From Luscinia megarhynchos (lineage: Eukaryota; Chordata; Aves; Passeriformes; Turdidae): a stretch of 64,000 nucleotides of DNA. The DNA lies in contig JAPFBE010000003.1 in assembly GCA_034336665.1 (NCBI GenBank), positions 37,484,360 to 37,548,359 of the forward strand, in the 5' to 3' direction. A program made the position numbers and the translations under genes. Within the stretch, counting starts at the first letter, position 1. Each line of letters starts with the position of its first letter. Shown here in pieces: positions 24,858-37,371 of the stretch. The notes below the pieces were generated by a model. It ran no database searches. It saw only the letters and a list, made by a program, of their open reading frames with translations, and was not told the DNA's origin.

Positions 24858-27800
24858 AAGTATAAAGCATATCTTTATAGAGTAAATTTGAGTATTTTTT
24901 GACCGTTGCACTGAGACAATATAAGCAGTGGGAGAAATAATATTGATATAAAATAATGTTAATGAAACTGCAGAATTTGAAAAAGACAATTTCTTTTTCT
25001 CACTGGAAATTTCACAAGATTTGGTACTTAATATTTTTTCCCTGAGGCTATTTTGTGGATTTTGTGTTTGAAATTGTTGGGATGGCAAAGTAATGCAGGA
25101 TCTGAGTTGAATGGATCATTTGAATGGACTTGCTGCTTTGAATTCAGTCCTTATGCAGTGTGCGGTAATTCTAGACTGTTATTATTACATTGATACTGTT
25201 TGAAAAATCATGTTTTGAAAAAGATCATGGAAAGAACAATGTTTATATTTGATGGATTGTATGGTTCCCATCCTTCCTCGATGGTTCAATGGACATACCT
25301 CCTTCATGAAGTCTTAAAATGTATGATATAGAATTGGTTTAGATCTCTCTTTTCATTTAATGTCTGTATCCTGTGTTTTGGGGGTTTTTTTTTAACAGAC
25401 TTATTGAGTCATGCATTATTTTCCTTCTTTGTGGGAAATGAGCATATTTGTATTATTGTCACAGATAACTTGCTATCAAAATAATCTCACACTTCTGCAG
25501 AATTGGCAGGGGGAGTTTTGGAAGGGTGAGACTTTGGAATTGAAACTGTTATTTGCTGACATGTTCAGCTTTATACCAGAATTGCACTTTGCAGGGTTTG
25601 GGGCTTTTTGTGTGTGTGTGTGCATGTGTACACAGTTTCAAGTAACATGACGTGTTAAATCTGTGGTGTGCGTCTCCTGGCAGCTACTGTAAAAATTCAG
25701 CCCAGAGGCACTGCCCTCATCTCAGCCAGTCTGTCAGTGGAGTTCAGCAATCTCACAGGATGAGCACTAGCAACCTGTTTCCAGGGTGTCTTGTAATTTG
25801 TTACAGCTCAATAAATCTCTGCATGAGCAGTAAAATCTGTGCTGTAAATCCATCCATGGAATCAGCTAAGCCTTGCATTTAGAGCAAAGGGTAGTGCTGG
25901 GCTTTGCAGTGTGCCTGTGTGCAGGGTTGCTTGGTCCTTCCCACTTTCTTTCTCAGTGGATAGGTTTGGATCTCTGCCCCAAATCCTCTTGGGTCCTGTA
26001 GTTTATCTGGGTACATGTAAAGACCACAGGTCCTGTAAGCAAAGGGAATTCATTCAGTCTAATATTTTTGTATATATTAATAATCAGGTTGTCAAGAATT
26101 CGAACTGCAAAAGAACTAAAATGTATAAAGTGGAACTCTGTTAGGTGAATATATAAGTGAAATTGATATTAGGAGTTTCCACACTGATAATACACTGTTG
26201 TCTTTAGGATTCTTTAGTCTGCTGTCTTCTGTAATTATTGGTAAAATGCTTGGAAAAATAATTTTAAAAATAACAACTGTAAAGTATAGCACTTCTTGAA
26301 CTTAACTACTTTTAATGAAAAGATTTTTCTTGTGAGATCTGTGCTAGGAGCATATACAAAAGACTGAACTTTAAGGATTGACATTGTTCATGTGACAGAA
26401 TTTACCATTTCAGTAGCAAATAATGAACATGTCTGGAGGTAACTGAGAAGAATTGGTAAAATCGTGTTATCTGCAGACACAGAAAAGCCTTATGCTTACA
26501 ATACCCAATGGAAATGCAATCTTCCTCTTAAGATCTCTGTCATTGTGCCTGAAATGTTCTTTTCTGTCAAGAGAGTGTTGTAAGCATAAAGCTTTCACAC
26601 TTTCAGGGGGTGGTATTGCTCCCCAAAAACTGAGCTTTCTGTTTCAAAGGGATGTCGTTAATGTTTTGAACACCTACATGTACATCTCCTGTGAAAAAGG
26701 ATTTAAAAGACAATGAGAGCCTACTTTAGGATTAGAGAAGGCATTTCCCTTTTTCTTGCTCTGTTGGATTCAGGAGTATAAGAAATTAGTTAGCTCCCAG
26801 GTAGAGTGAAAAGCAAGTGAAGCTAATGGTTTGAAACAAATTTATGTTTTAGAAATCAGCTTTCCTAAGGAAAGGAGAGGAAGGTCAGTAATGAACTAAG
26901 GAAAATTAGTAATGTCAGGGTATCAGAAAATGAGAAAATGCAGTGAAAGGTAAAATGCTAAGTTTTAAGATTGTTTCAGACTGTGCCCTTATTTTTTTTT
27001 AAACCTTGGAGGGAAGAACTAAACAATTTGTGCCCACAATAACCAGAGTATGGACTAACTTCAAAATTATTCTGACAAAACTGAAATAGAGGCCTGCACT
27101 CTCCAACAGCATAGTGTTCTTGGGAATATAGACATGTATTTGTAGTGAGCGTGGAGGATCTTTAAGGAAATTAGAGAAGACCCATATTTAAACCCAAGGT
27201 GGATACCCAACATAGTACCACAGTATGTATTTCTTGCACTGCCAATTTGAAATTTAAATGAGTAGCAGTTTCACACATGTAAGTTATAGACAGAGCCTTT
27301 TTTCAGAAGGCTGTGGCAATACAAACAGCATATGGCTCGTGCCCTTTGTCACCCTCGTTCTGGAAGTGACTGCTTGACACCGACAGTATCAGTGACCGAG
27401 GGAGATAAGATCTCCTGCAGTCTGTCACCTTGTGCTAAACTGAGGTTCCAGTGACTCTGGAGAGCTCTGTAAACTCTCTTACTTGGGCAAGAGTAAGTGA
27501 AAATAAGCTTTGTTAAGAATCTGCATTTCTGGAGTCTTTAGTTCTTTGAAGCAATAATTAAGTGATGGTTATAGGAAGAAAGTCCTGTGTTGGCATTATT
27601 TACTGAGGCAGAAGACATTCAAGGATTTTTGTTTCTAGAATCCCTCTTGTAGCACAGGGGATTGGTGCATAATCTGAGCAAAGTTTTAGATTGCACAGGA
27701 TTTTCTCTCTTTTTGATTCATATCTTCAAGTAATGTCAGATGAATTCATATGAATTTTACCTTTAAAGGGCTTAGAGCCAAAAGTCCTCCTCGATTATTT

Positions 27801-29682
27801 ATTGTACTAAGCTTGGTGTCCTGACCTAACTCCTTTACAAATACTCCTGTGTTTGCCAGTCAATGATTTGATTTCCCCAGTTTTTCTCCTTGAAGATTGA
27901 GCATCTTCAGTGTGACCTTGACTTCTGCTTGCATTCCATATTGGCCTTTTATTGTAATTCTAATTGCGCATATCAAAATCAAAACAATGCTACACTCTTA
28001 AACTGGGTACAATTTTAGTGAAAGTTTTTTTTTAATAAATGGGAACTTTAAATTTTTTATGTTTATTATTTTATGCTTTCTGAAGTACTTCAAAGGGGCT
28101 ATTTCAACCTAATCAATCTAAATTCAAATCACATGCTTCCGTGGTGAGACACAACACATGAAAACAACACAGTTTTCTTAACAGTTTCCTTTTTCTGGTT
28201 GATTTTTTTTTTCTTTCTTTCTTTTAGAAGTACACAAGGTTTGGTTTTTTTTTTCCCTCTGCCCCTCAGATATTCATGTTTTCCATTTGGTTGGTTTTCT
28301 TTACTAAAGAAGGAAAAGAAGAAAAACCTGCTGAGCAGGTGTTGTAAAACTTCTGCCAGATACATGCAGTAGTCAGGAGTAAGAATAGGGGTAAAAGAGG
28401 AAATCCTTTTAACTGTTGAAAATGATAAACTGTCCTTAAAGAGACTTCTCACAGTGTGACTGCAGGTTTTAGCTTGAGCACCTTAACCCCAAGGCTGTCC
28501 TTGCTGTAAATCAGCTCGGAAGGAGATTAGGAAGGGTAAAAAAGTTTTGCAGTTGTTTTACGGTCTGAAACATGGTTGAGCTTGACAATATGACAACGCC
28601 CACTCTTTAAGTTTTGATTTTCAGTTTCCTAAATGTATTTCTTGCAATTACTCTTGATTATTTTATACTTGTAGCACTACTGTCAGCACTGATGAAAGAT
28701 AAAATTTTCCCGTTTTATATGAGGACCATTTCCTGTAAGCTGTAGCAATGGTTTTAGGGAACAGGACCTAAAAGTCAGTCTTTGGGGTATGGCCAGCTGT
28801 TGTGCAGCTGCTTCAGTGTGGCACACAGTGCACAGTGTGCATCACTCTGGCAGTGCTGCCTGCAGGGCTTCAGGGGAGACAGGCTGCATGGTGCAGCCCA
28901 TTCCCAGCCTGAGACTGGTCCTTGGTCTAGAGAGTGCCAACACCGGCCCTGAAGGGAAGAGACTTGGATTCTGGAGTTCAAGGCAACAACACACCCTTCC
29001 CTGCCTCCAGCTTGTTCCTTAGAAAGATGAGCTGTAGGCACTGCTTGGCATGCTGAAATCAGGACTGCAGGTTCCAAGCTGACATAAGAGCCAAGGAATA
29101 TGAGCTCATGTCTCTTGTTAATGGTGTTTCCCACTGCTTAGTTTTTGATGACTTGCACTTGGAGCATGAATCTCTTGCTTTATGTCTAATTCTCCTTGGG
29201 CATTTTATGCTTGCTCTCAGTCTAGCTCTGGATTTTATATTCTGCTTTTTGAACAATATTTAAAAAATTGCACATTATTTAGACATTGCCATTTAGATAT
29301 ACCTTATTTAAGACAGCTGTTTTCTTTAGTGGGTTATTTTTTAAGTCCTTTTATGGATGCAGGCCCAGACATTTAAAATTTTTGGTCTCCTGATGTCTGG
29401 TGTTAGAATATTCTCAGACACTCTGTAGATTTAGTAGCAATAAATTATCTTGAGAGGTTTATGGGAGAGCAAAAAATTGAGTCTGCATCCAAGGCTAGGA
29501 CTTTAATCAAGGACTCTTTCTTGTGGCATATGGTTTTCTGTGTTGCTCTGCTTGTTCAACTGATGCGTGTCAGTGCACTGCTTTGCAATTAAGCAGGACT
29601 CTTCACGTTGTGTTTCTGACACTAGGACTGGATATCTATTTAGCCAAGCTGGTTGCATCAGTAGTCTGACTATTAGGATAAA
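24858..29682. other. Unique AT-rich non-coding DNA
   Basis: No gene is supported. A short (TG)n run with interruptions lies at 25,608-25,632. A GC-richer island at about 28,790-29,060 carries overlapping frames on both strands (77 and 119 codons) without recognisable content. Poly-T/A runs near 28,205-28,260 are low complexity. Confidence 0.45.
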
Positions 29683-30036
29683 CTAAAAATCAATAGTTAC
29701 ATGACAGTATTTATGTACAAGATCATCCAAATTATTTTTGTTATTTTCATGATCAACCAGTGCCCTGCCAAAGTTTTTTCCAGCGTTTTTGAGGTGCAGT
29801 TTCCTTTTACAGCAGATCAAAACTAACTGTGGGTCTAACCCCTCACCTGGACCCTCAGGGACTTGCAGCTTCAGTCCACTTTGCACTTGTGCAGCAGCAA
29901 AGTCATATTGATTACTCTTGTGGATAATTAACTGATGAAAGTGTGGGATCCAGGGGTTCATTAGATAGCCAACCTTATCCTGTTTGTCCTCCATCCACAT
30001 GTTCATTAGATCTGGCAGGAGGCAGAGAAGAAACAC
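29683..30036 (-). other. Unassigned 117-codon open frame
   Basis: This is one of the longest open frames outside simple repeats. It starts at an ATG, has a mixed hydrophilic composition and ends at a TAA. I recognise no domain, no close family and no splice or promoter context, and one 117-codon frame is within chance for 64 kb. It is listed because it is the best non-repeat frame on the minus strand. It may be a fortuitous frame or a relic of a retrocopy. Confidence 0.15.
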
Positions 30037-33000
30037 GTTTTTGGCAAGAGCATGTGATTAGGTGTAGGCAGAAGATGTAACATATTACACCTTCTGCCAG
30101 AGAAGGCAGTGATTTAGTGTTTGTGTTAAGGCAGTATTGAGGGATGTTGTTATTTTTAGAGTCATATTAAGTAAAAGTAAGTAATATTTTTTGAATAACA
30201 TTTAGATCCCGTTAATAAATTGATACTCACTCAGCCTAAGCATAGTGCAAGCATGTAAGGAAAGGATGATCCATAAAGGAGAGCAGTGTTATAATCCTAA
30301 GTATAGGTTATAAAATGTGCTAAAGGAGCTTGAGAAGAAACCAGAAGAGTCAACAACAGTGAATATAAATGCCTTTCATTCACTATTGATGACTGCACAA
30401 GCTGTCTCTTAATGTTAGATTACTGAAATGAGATAGTATAACACATTAATAAGTAGTCAAATCAAAGATTTAACCTGACTTATCCAAGATTTAAAAAAAT
30501 TACATTACTTCTGTAATGATTCTGGACTTCTAGAAAAATTTTTGCTGGCATTAATTTTTCCATATATCCTTGGCATTTTGCTATTGCAGTATAACAACTG
30601 CTGCAACACACAAGAAAATTATCTATGTGGCCCATTTGCTGAAGTATGTGGTGAATAGTGTGTACTTTCAGAAACTACAACATGCTCTTTAGACTTAGTA
30701 TTTTAAGTGCATTCCTTTTATTAATAGTTTAACCACAGATCATGTTTCTGGATAGTACAGGGGAAACTATGCTTCAGGAAAAGGGAAAAAAAACCAAAAT
30801 TCCTTCATTTGCTTGCTGCTCAGGGGTCTGTCAGGCCCAGTATCCAGTACTTCAGCTAAGCCGCTGCATATCAGAACACCTTGTAGAATTAACTGGTTTA
30901 TTTGGTTTTAATTTCTGAACCATGATTATGTCATTTACAAAATGCACAGTATTTTTGAGACCATAAGCCAAAATCACAGTGTATTTCTACTACATATGCA
31001 TAGTTTTATCTCAGCTTTCTAAGAAGCTTTGACCTCATGCCCTGTAAATATTAATAAATGTCCTATCACATTGCATGTTTAATGTTAACACTTTGAATCT
31101 GGTAAAACCCCCTGTATTTGTAGCAAGTAATGGGAATTTGTGATCAACAGGATTTTTCCTGCAGACCTTCCCTCTCCTGGACGGTATCCTTACAATATTG
31201 GGAAGCCTGTATAATAAATGGCTTGCAGCTTCCACATGAGAAAATGTAACTGAATCTGATAAAGGTGATCTAAGGTCATCTGAATGAACAAGGGAAAAGG
31301 TCTCAATGAGGAATTAGGCATATTTTACTTATCACAAGGTAGTTAAGTTCATTCACTGCAGCATGAAGAAAGCTGCTTTTTGTTAGAAGGATTGGAGATA
31401 AACTTTATTTGGGATGCAAACTCAAAAGAAGTCAGACATCCTAACCACATAGGTACTGAAACTGTTCTGCAGTATGAAGAGCAGATGCTTTTCTTTCTAA
31501 GAATTTCAAAAAGAAACATGCCTGTTATCATCTTTCATAAAACTGGTCTTTATTTTTTATTGCTTTTTAAAAAAAAAATTCTGTTAACCTTCTCTACAAC
31601 TTTTATTCAATCCCAAAAGGGAATGGGTCCTGAATATGCTTTCCCTTGTTGCTAATGCAAATATTTTAATCAAAGTATCTTTTCTACAAGCAAACAAATA
31701 TTTCTTATATGTAGTGAGCATCTGCATATGATGCTGAAGGTATGTAGTAAAATGCCCATTGTATCTATGATATGATAAAATGATAATATCTAGTTAGTTA
31801 CCTGGAAGATGTACTGCCACTCTGGAAACAAAAACTAAAGAGTTTTGCTACTGTAATTGCTTTTTCTTCTTTGTTATGGAGAAGGGACTATTGGTTAACT
31901 CTATCATTCTCTCCTGCTTTAAAATGGATTTGCTTTTAGCTTGTTTTTCTGAAACTTCGTATTCCAGGGATAATGATTAGAAAGTAGCACATCGTGAGAT
32001 CAGAGTAATTAGTAGTATGGTTAGAAGTTCAATGTCTTCTACAACCTCTGGACAATTTTTTTCCTGACTCAGACTCAGCTGGCAGTGAATAATGTTTTTC
32101 TAAATGGTTTATTGCATTAGTGATGGAATTAGTTATTGAATTAGTGATTAGGAATGAAATGTGCTTTGCGTGACTGTTGGGAAGTTGCATGATCATGGCT
32201 AAGTACAAACTAAACAAAATAACAGTGCAGCAGTGGAGAGGTAAGGGAAGGACTGCCTCTCAGAATACAGTACTGCATGGCTCTTTCAAGAAAAACTTTT
32301 TAGGGCTGGTACTTAACACCTCCACTAACCTGTATGCTTTTGTAACTTTAAATCATATGAGACACTGAACATATCTGTGATATTTGGGAAAAAGAGGTTT
32401 TATGTCCTGGCCCAGCCTACACCAGAAGGGGTGGAAAATAATTGCAAACCTTTTCCACACCCCAAACATTTTGTCATTGTTTCCTGAATGTTTATTATCA
32501 GCTTTACTTCTAAAAGAAAAGCCCAGTTCATGGTCCTTTGTTCCTACATCTTCTACTGAGGGCCTTGGACTGGCACAAATGCTTGAGCAGTAAACAGAGC
32601 TGGAGAATTTCTTCAGGTTACAATCTGGTAGGACTGAAAGGTCCAGGTTAAACCACATAAAGTCTTCTCTGCCACAAGTACTTCATTAAACTTCATTAAA
32701 ATATTAACAGTCAAGAGAAACAAACAAACAAACAAATGAAACAGGTCCTATGATAAGCCCTTTATTGGTTAGTAAAAGTCTCTTTAAAAAGATCCTGACA
32801 GGACTTTTTAGTGAATTGCTACATCATCAATGTGAAAATGAAGCCTTTTCCCAGCTGCTTTAAAATGTCAGGAAATTGTTGGCAGGTACAGCAAAGAGCT
32901 GAAGCACTCTTCTTTCTCTCAGCAGGTTGCCAGCATTGAGGACTGTTGGGGAGGAAGTTTCTCTAGGTAGTAATAAATATAATAATAAAGTTCCTGATGG

Positions 33001-35813
33001 CTGCTGTCTGACAGAGAAATGTTCCTTTTTGCTCTGTTTTGGTGACAGAAATAAAAAGGAAGAAAACGAAGGGTTCCAGAAAAAGTCAAACTGATAAATA
33101 CCCACATCATGGATACTAACTTTTCCTTCATACTTTTGCACAAAAGTGAAGCTTGTGATGCCTCTTGCTTCTTTATATTTTGGCTCCTTAACAGTAGGAG
33201 AGCAGATGTGAGGTGTGGAGGCAGCTTTTCTCAGTAGTGTAAGTTCTACATCAATTCCTTGTATGAATATAGCTGAATATCTTTTTATTTCTGGAGGACT
33301 GTAGTTGCATATTTAACTTTTGCCTGTGTAGTAGGGAAGCAGGGATTTTGTATACTGTCCACTTGTTCTTCTCCTTGTTTGACAGGCTTTGGAAAAATAG
33401 TCAAATCTATTTTTAAATTTTTGTTTCTTTGTTTTTGATTCTGAGAGCATGCTACCTCTCCTTGGTTATGGATTAATTTGGGTGTATGTAATTATGTTTA
33501 ACCTTCTTCCAGATGCCAGCAGTAAAGGTGACCAAGTTCAGGCTTGCTAGAGCTCCTCTAAACTTAAACCCAGGTGGCAAAGAGCTCTTCCCAAAGCTGC
33601 CTGTGGTCATTTTTGGTACTGGGAGTCAAAACAGAACCTCTTTGAGTGTCTCGCTTTCATTTGAACCTAATTAATTTATTCATTAAGGTGCAGAAAGAGG
33701 AAAAGGAAAACTTTTTACTTGAAGGGTGAAGTAGGAAAAAATGGAATGTGAGGAAAATGTCAACCAAATATATAATAAAAAAAGACAAATGTTACTTATA
33801 TTCAGGAATCTAGCTTGCTTCATAGATACACCTAAATTCTTTGGTCTCATTGAATCACAAAATAAATAAACCTCTTTGGCAGGTTCTTGGCAGTTAAAAG
33901 GCAGCATCCCACACTTTCCTTCCCACTCTTTGTGCTCTTGCAACACCAATCGCCACTGAAGGTGCAACAGGCATTTATGATTTTTTTTCAGCATTTATCA
34001 ATTTTTGCAGCATTCCTAATCTGGCTCCTGTAGGCTTATTCCCATAGGCTTATTATTAAAATAACTAGATAGAAACAAGAAGAATATTTATTTGATCTCT
34101 GGACAAAGTGTCTAGTCTTTGCTGTGGGGACAGATCCTTTATGAGTTTGAACTGGGGGCTGGTGTGACAGTCTGGCTTGTCCTGCAGAGTCCCTCCCACC
34201 AGCTGATTGTGCTGTGCACTAAATGCTCTTTTATGATGATATTACCTGAACTTACAGCTTGAAGTTGGTCAGTGATGCAATGGACTCATCATCCACTTTT
34301 TCCTTTGATTACTGAAAAAAAAAAAAGGAATGAGTTGTCTCAGACCAAGGTGACCCATTTGTCTATTCCTGGCCTGTTGCAGCAGTCTGCAGTATTGCAC
34401 ATATAGTCAGAGCTTGGATTCCTAGTAGAACTACAAAATGTGAATGTGAATGTCATGTGAAGCTCTGGGTTACCCCAGTCACATCCAAACTAGTGCCAGT
34501 GAGATGATTACTTCCTCTTAGAGAGAGAACCACATTCAGTCCCCCTAAACTTTGTAGCACCAGACCTCACTCAGATCAAAAGTGATCCCTATTTTGATCT
34601 ATAAACAGGATTGTATATCCAAGCTTCTCTCTGAGGCTGTTTAGGAGTTTGAAGTTTCCTGAGAAATTCCCTTGAGACCAAAAGGACAAAGTTTTCCTTT
34701 AACATTTCCCTTCCTGCTTTAAGGAACAGAGGTGAGTGTGCTGTGAAAGCAAATCATTTCTCCTGAGCACATTGTAAAGGAAAATGAAGCAGAAAAATAG
34801 TCTGCAAAATACAGTGTGTTTTCAGTCTATAAATAAGGCTTTTAATGGGGGAAATAGAAAAACATGTCTCATGATTCCATAAGACAAAGAGAAAAATAAG
34901 CTCATGGCCTTGTTCGCTAAATAAAAAAAAAAGATTGGTAAAAAGCCTTTTCAAACTGAACTAGGGGTTAGATCTTTGTATGGATTTGGAGGATTGCTTC
35001 CTGACCTGCTGCGGCTTCAGTAATTTCACATAATTTAGTTCAACATAAATAGCTTCTCCTCCTGTATGAAGTCTCATTTCTTGCACAGTTCCTTTTTCTT
35101 AACAGTTTAATCAAACTAATTGTGACAGGCAGTGTATTTGTATAAATATTTAAATGCAAAGCATGAGGATTGAATTATTTATTCTGCAAATGTAAGCTTA
35201 ATGTAACTATCTGTGGAAACCATCTCATTCTCATATGGTTGTGCAGTATGGTCATGCATGCTCTCTGCTCAATTCCATGTTTAATGTTGCAAATGGCTCA
35301 AGTAAATTATATTATATTATTTGCATAAAAGCTAAACAAGATGCCAGAAGAAACAAAAAAAAGGGAGTACCTTGGTTTAGCACATGCAAAAACTAGTTGT
35401 CTTTCTAAATTCAGCCATCAAGGGACCCTAAATTCCTGAAAATGAGTTAACAAGGATACAGATGATGTCATTCATTGTCCAATCCTGTCTCATGCATGAA
35501 GAGGCAAGTGTTCTGACCACATTTTTCTCTTGTCTGATTTTGTGACTTGCAGTACTTCGGCACCTCCCCTTTCTGAGGAGGAGCAGAGCTGTATGTAATA
35601 GTGCATCCCACTGCCTAGGACACTTACTGCACTTTAGGGAAAAAAGCAGGGCTAAGCACGAAAAAGATATCGCACCAGAAACCACACAAACCCAGTCAGT
35701 CAGTGTGTGACTGGTAAGACTCTTGCTTGACTGCATGCATTAAAGGGTGGCTGAACAGTGCAGAAATATTCCTCCCTTGCACTTTCCATCCCAAGACTCA
35801 GATCAGCTGCAGC
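30037..35813. other. Unique AT-rich non-coding DNA
   Basis: No open frame above 103 codons and no clear mobile element is present. A (CAAA)n run lies at 32,718-32,735 and short poly-A runs at about 31,567, 34,316 and 34,923. The stretch at about 30,822-30,850 (GGTCTGTCAGGCCCAGTATCC) recalls an old amniote interspersed repeat, too weakly to annotate. Confidence 0.45.
32718..32735 (+). repeat. Short (CAAA)n microsatellite
   Basis: Four to five uninterrupted CAAA units follow AAGAGAAA. It is a minor simple repeat. Confidence 0.85.
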
Positions 35814-37371
35814 AGAGGTTACACTGCAGCTGCTGCTGCCACCCCAGCAGCACAGGTTACACTGCAGCTGCTGCCATCCCAGCAGCACAGGTTACACTGC
35901 AGCTGCTGCTGCCATCCCAGCAGCACAGGTTACACTGCAGCTGCTGCCATCCCTGTAGCACAGGTTACACTGCAGCTGCTGCTGCCACCCCAGCAGCACA
36001 GGTTACACTGCAGCTGCTGCTGCCATCCCAGCAGCACAGGTTACACTGCAGCTGCTGCCATCCCAGCAGCACAGGTTACACTGCAGCTGCTGCTGCCACA
36101 CCAGCAGCACAGGTTACACTGCAGCTGCTGCTGCCATCCCAGCAGCACAGGTTACACTGCAGCTGCTGCTGCCACACCAGCAGCACAGGTTACACTGCAG
36201 CTGCTGCTGCCACACCAGCAGCACAGGTTACACTGCAGCTGCTGCTGCCATCCCAACAGCACAGGTTACACTGCAGCAGCTGCTGCCACCCCAGGAGCAC
36301 AGGTTACACTGCAGCTGCTGCTGCCATCCCAGCAGCACAGGTTACACTGCAGCAGCTGCTGCCACCCCAGCAGCACAGGTTACACTGCAGCTGCTGCTGC
36401 CATCCCAGCAGCACAGGTTACACTGCAGCTGCTGCTGCCATCCCAGCAGCACAGGTTACACTGCAGCTGCTGCCATCCCAGCAGCACAGGTTACACTGCA
36501 GCTGCTGCTGCCATCCCAGCAGCACAGGTTACACTGCAGCTGCTGCTGCCACCCCAGCAGCACAGGTTACACTGCAGCTGCTGCTGCCACACCAGCAGCA
36601 CAGGTTACACTGCAGCTGCTGCTGCCATCCCAACAGCACAGGTTACACTGCAGCAGCTGCTGCCACCCCAGGAGCACAGGTTACACTGCAGCTGCTGCTG
36701 CCATCCCAGCAGCACAGGTTACACTGCAGCTGCTGCCATCCCAGCAGCACAGGTTACACTGCAGCTGCTGCTGCCACACCAGCAGCACAGGTTACACTGC
36801 AGCTGCTGCTGCCATCCCAGCAGCACAGGTTACACTGCAGCTGCTGCCATCCCTGTAGCACAGGTTACACTGCAGCTGCTGCTGACACCCCAGCAGCACA
36901 GGTTACACTGCAGCTGCTGCCATCCCAGCAGCACAGGTTACACTGCAGCTGCTGCTGCCATCCCAGCAGCACAGGTTACACTGCAGCTGCTGGTGCCACC
37001 CCAGCAGCACAGGTTACACTGCAGCAGCTGCTGCCATCCCAGCAGCACAGGTTACACTGCAGCTGCTGGCATCCCTGTAGCACAGGTTACACTGCAGCTG
37101 CTGCTGCCATCCCAGCAGTACAGGTTACACTGCAGCTGCTGCCATCCCTGTAGCACAGGTTACACTGCAGCTGCTGCTGCCATCCCAGCAGTACAGGTTA
37201 CACTGCAGCTACTGCTGCCATCCCAGCAGCACAGGTTACACTGCAGCTGCTGCTGCCATCCCAGCAGCACAGGTTACACTGCAGCTGCTGCTGCCATCCC
37301 AGCAGCACAGGTTACACTGCAGCTCTTGCTGCCATCCCAGCAGTACAGGTTACACTGCAGCTGCTGCTGCT
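35814..37371 (+). repeat. 42-copy GC-rich minisatellite, 38/35-bp units
   Basis: The unit runs CAGGTTACACTGCAGC, then TGCTGCTGCCATCC, then CAGCAGCA (38 bp). About nine of 42 copies lack one CTG triplet and are 35 bp. Variants mark copies: CCACCCC or CCACACC for CCATCCC, GCAGCAGCTGCTG for GCAGCTGCTGCTG, CCCTGTAGCA and CAGTACAGG. Marker order shows higher-order duplication. The pair CCCAACAGC then CCCAGGAGC recurs 377 bp apart (36,251 and 36,628; ten units). The block around CCCTGTAGCA recurs exactly 900 bp apart (about 35,881-36,000 and 36,781-36,900; 24 units). Nearly every unit contains CTGCAG and CAGCTG, and each pairs CAGCAGCA with the next TGCTGCTG. The array is far richer in GC than its surroundings. 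The 561-codon frame across it is explained in the findings and is not called a gene. Confidence 0.97.

Noticed and set aside
28200..28320. T-rich and A-rich blocks suggesting a processed pseudogene tail
   Set aside because: No recognisable retrocopied coding body or target duplication flanks them.
35747..37153. Second overlapping 468-codon frame and a 66-codon frame in the minisatellite
   Set aside because: Same repeat read in other frames; they stop wherever the TAG-bearing variant unit falls in phase, which is the behaviour of non-coding sequence.
35814..37371. Repeat array considered as CRISPR-like
   Set aside because: Units are contiguous with no unique spacers, and the context is eukaryotic.
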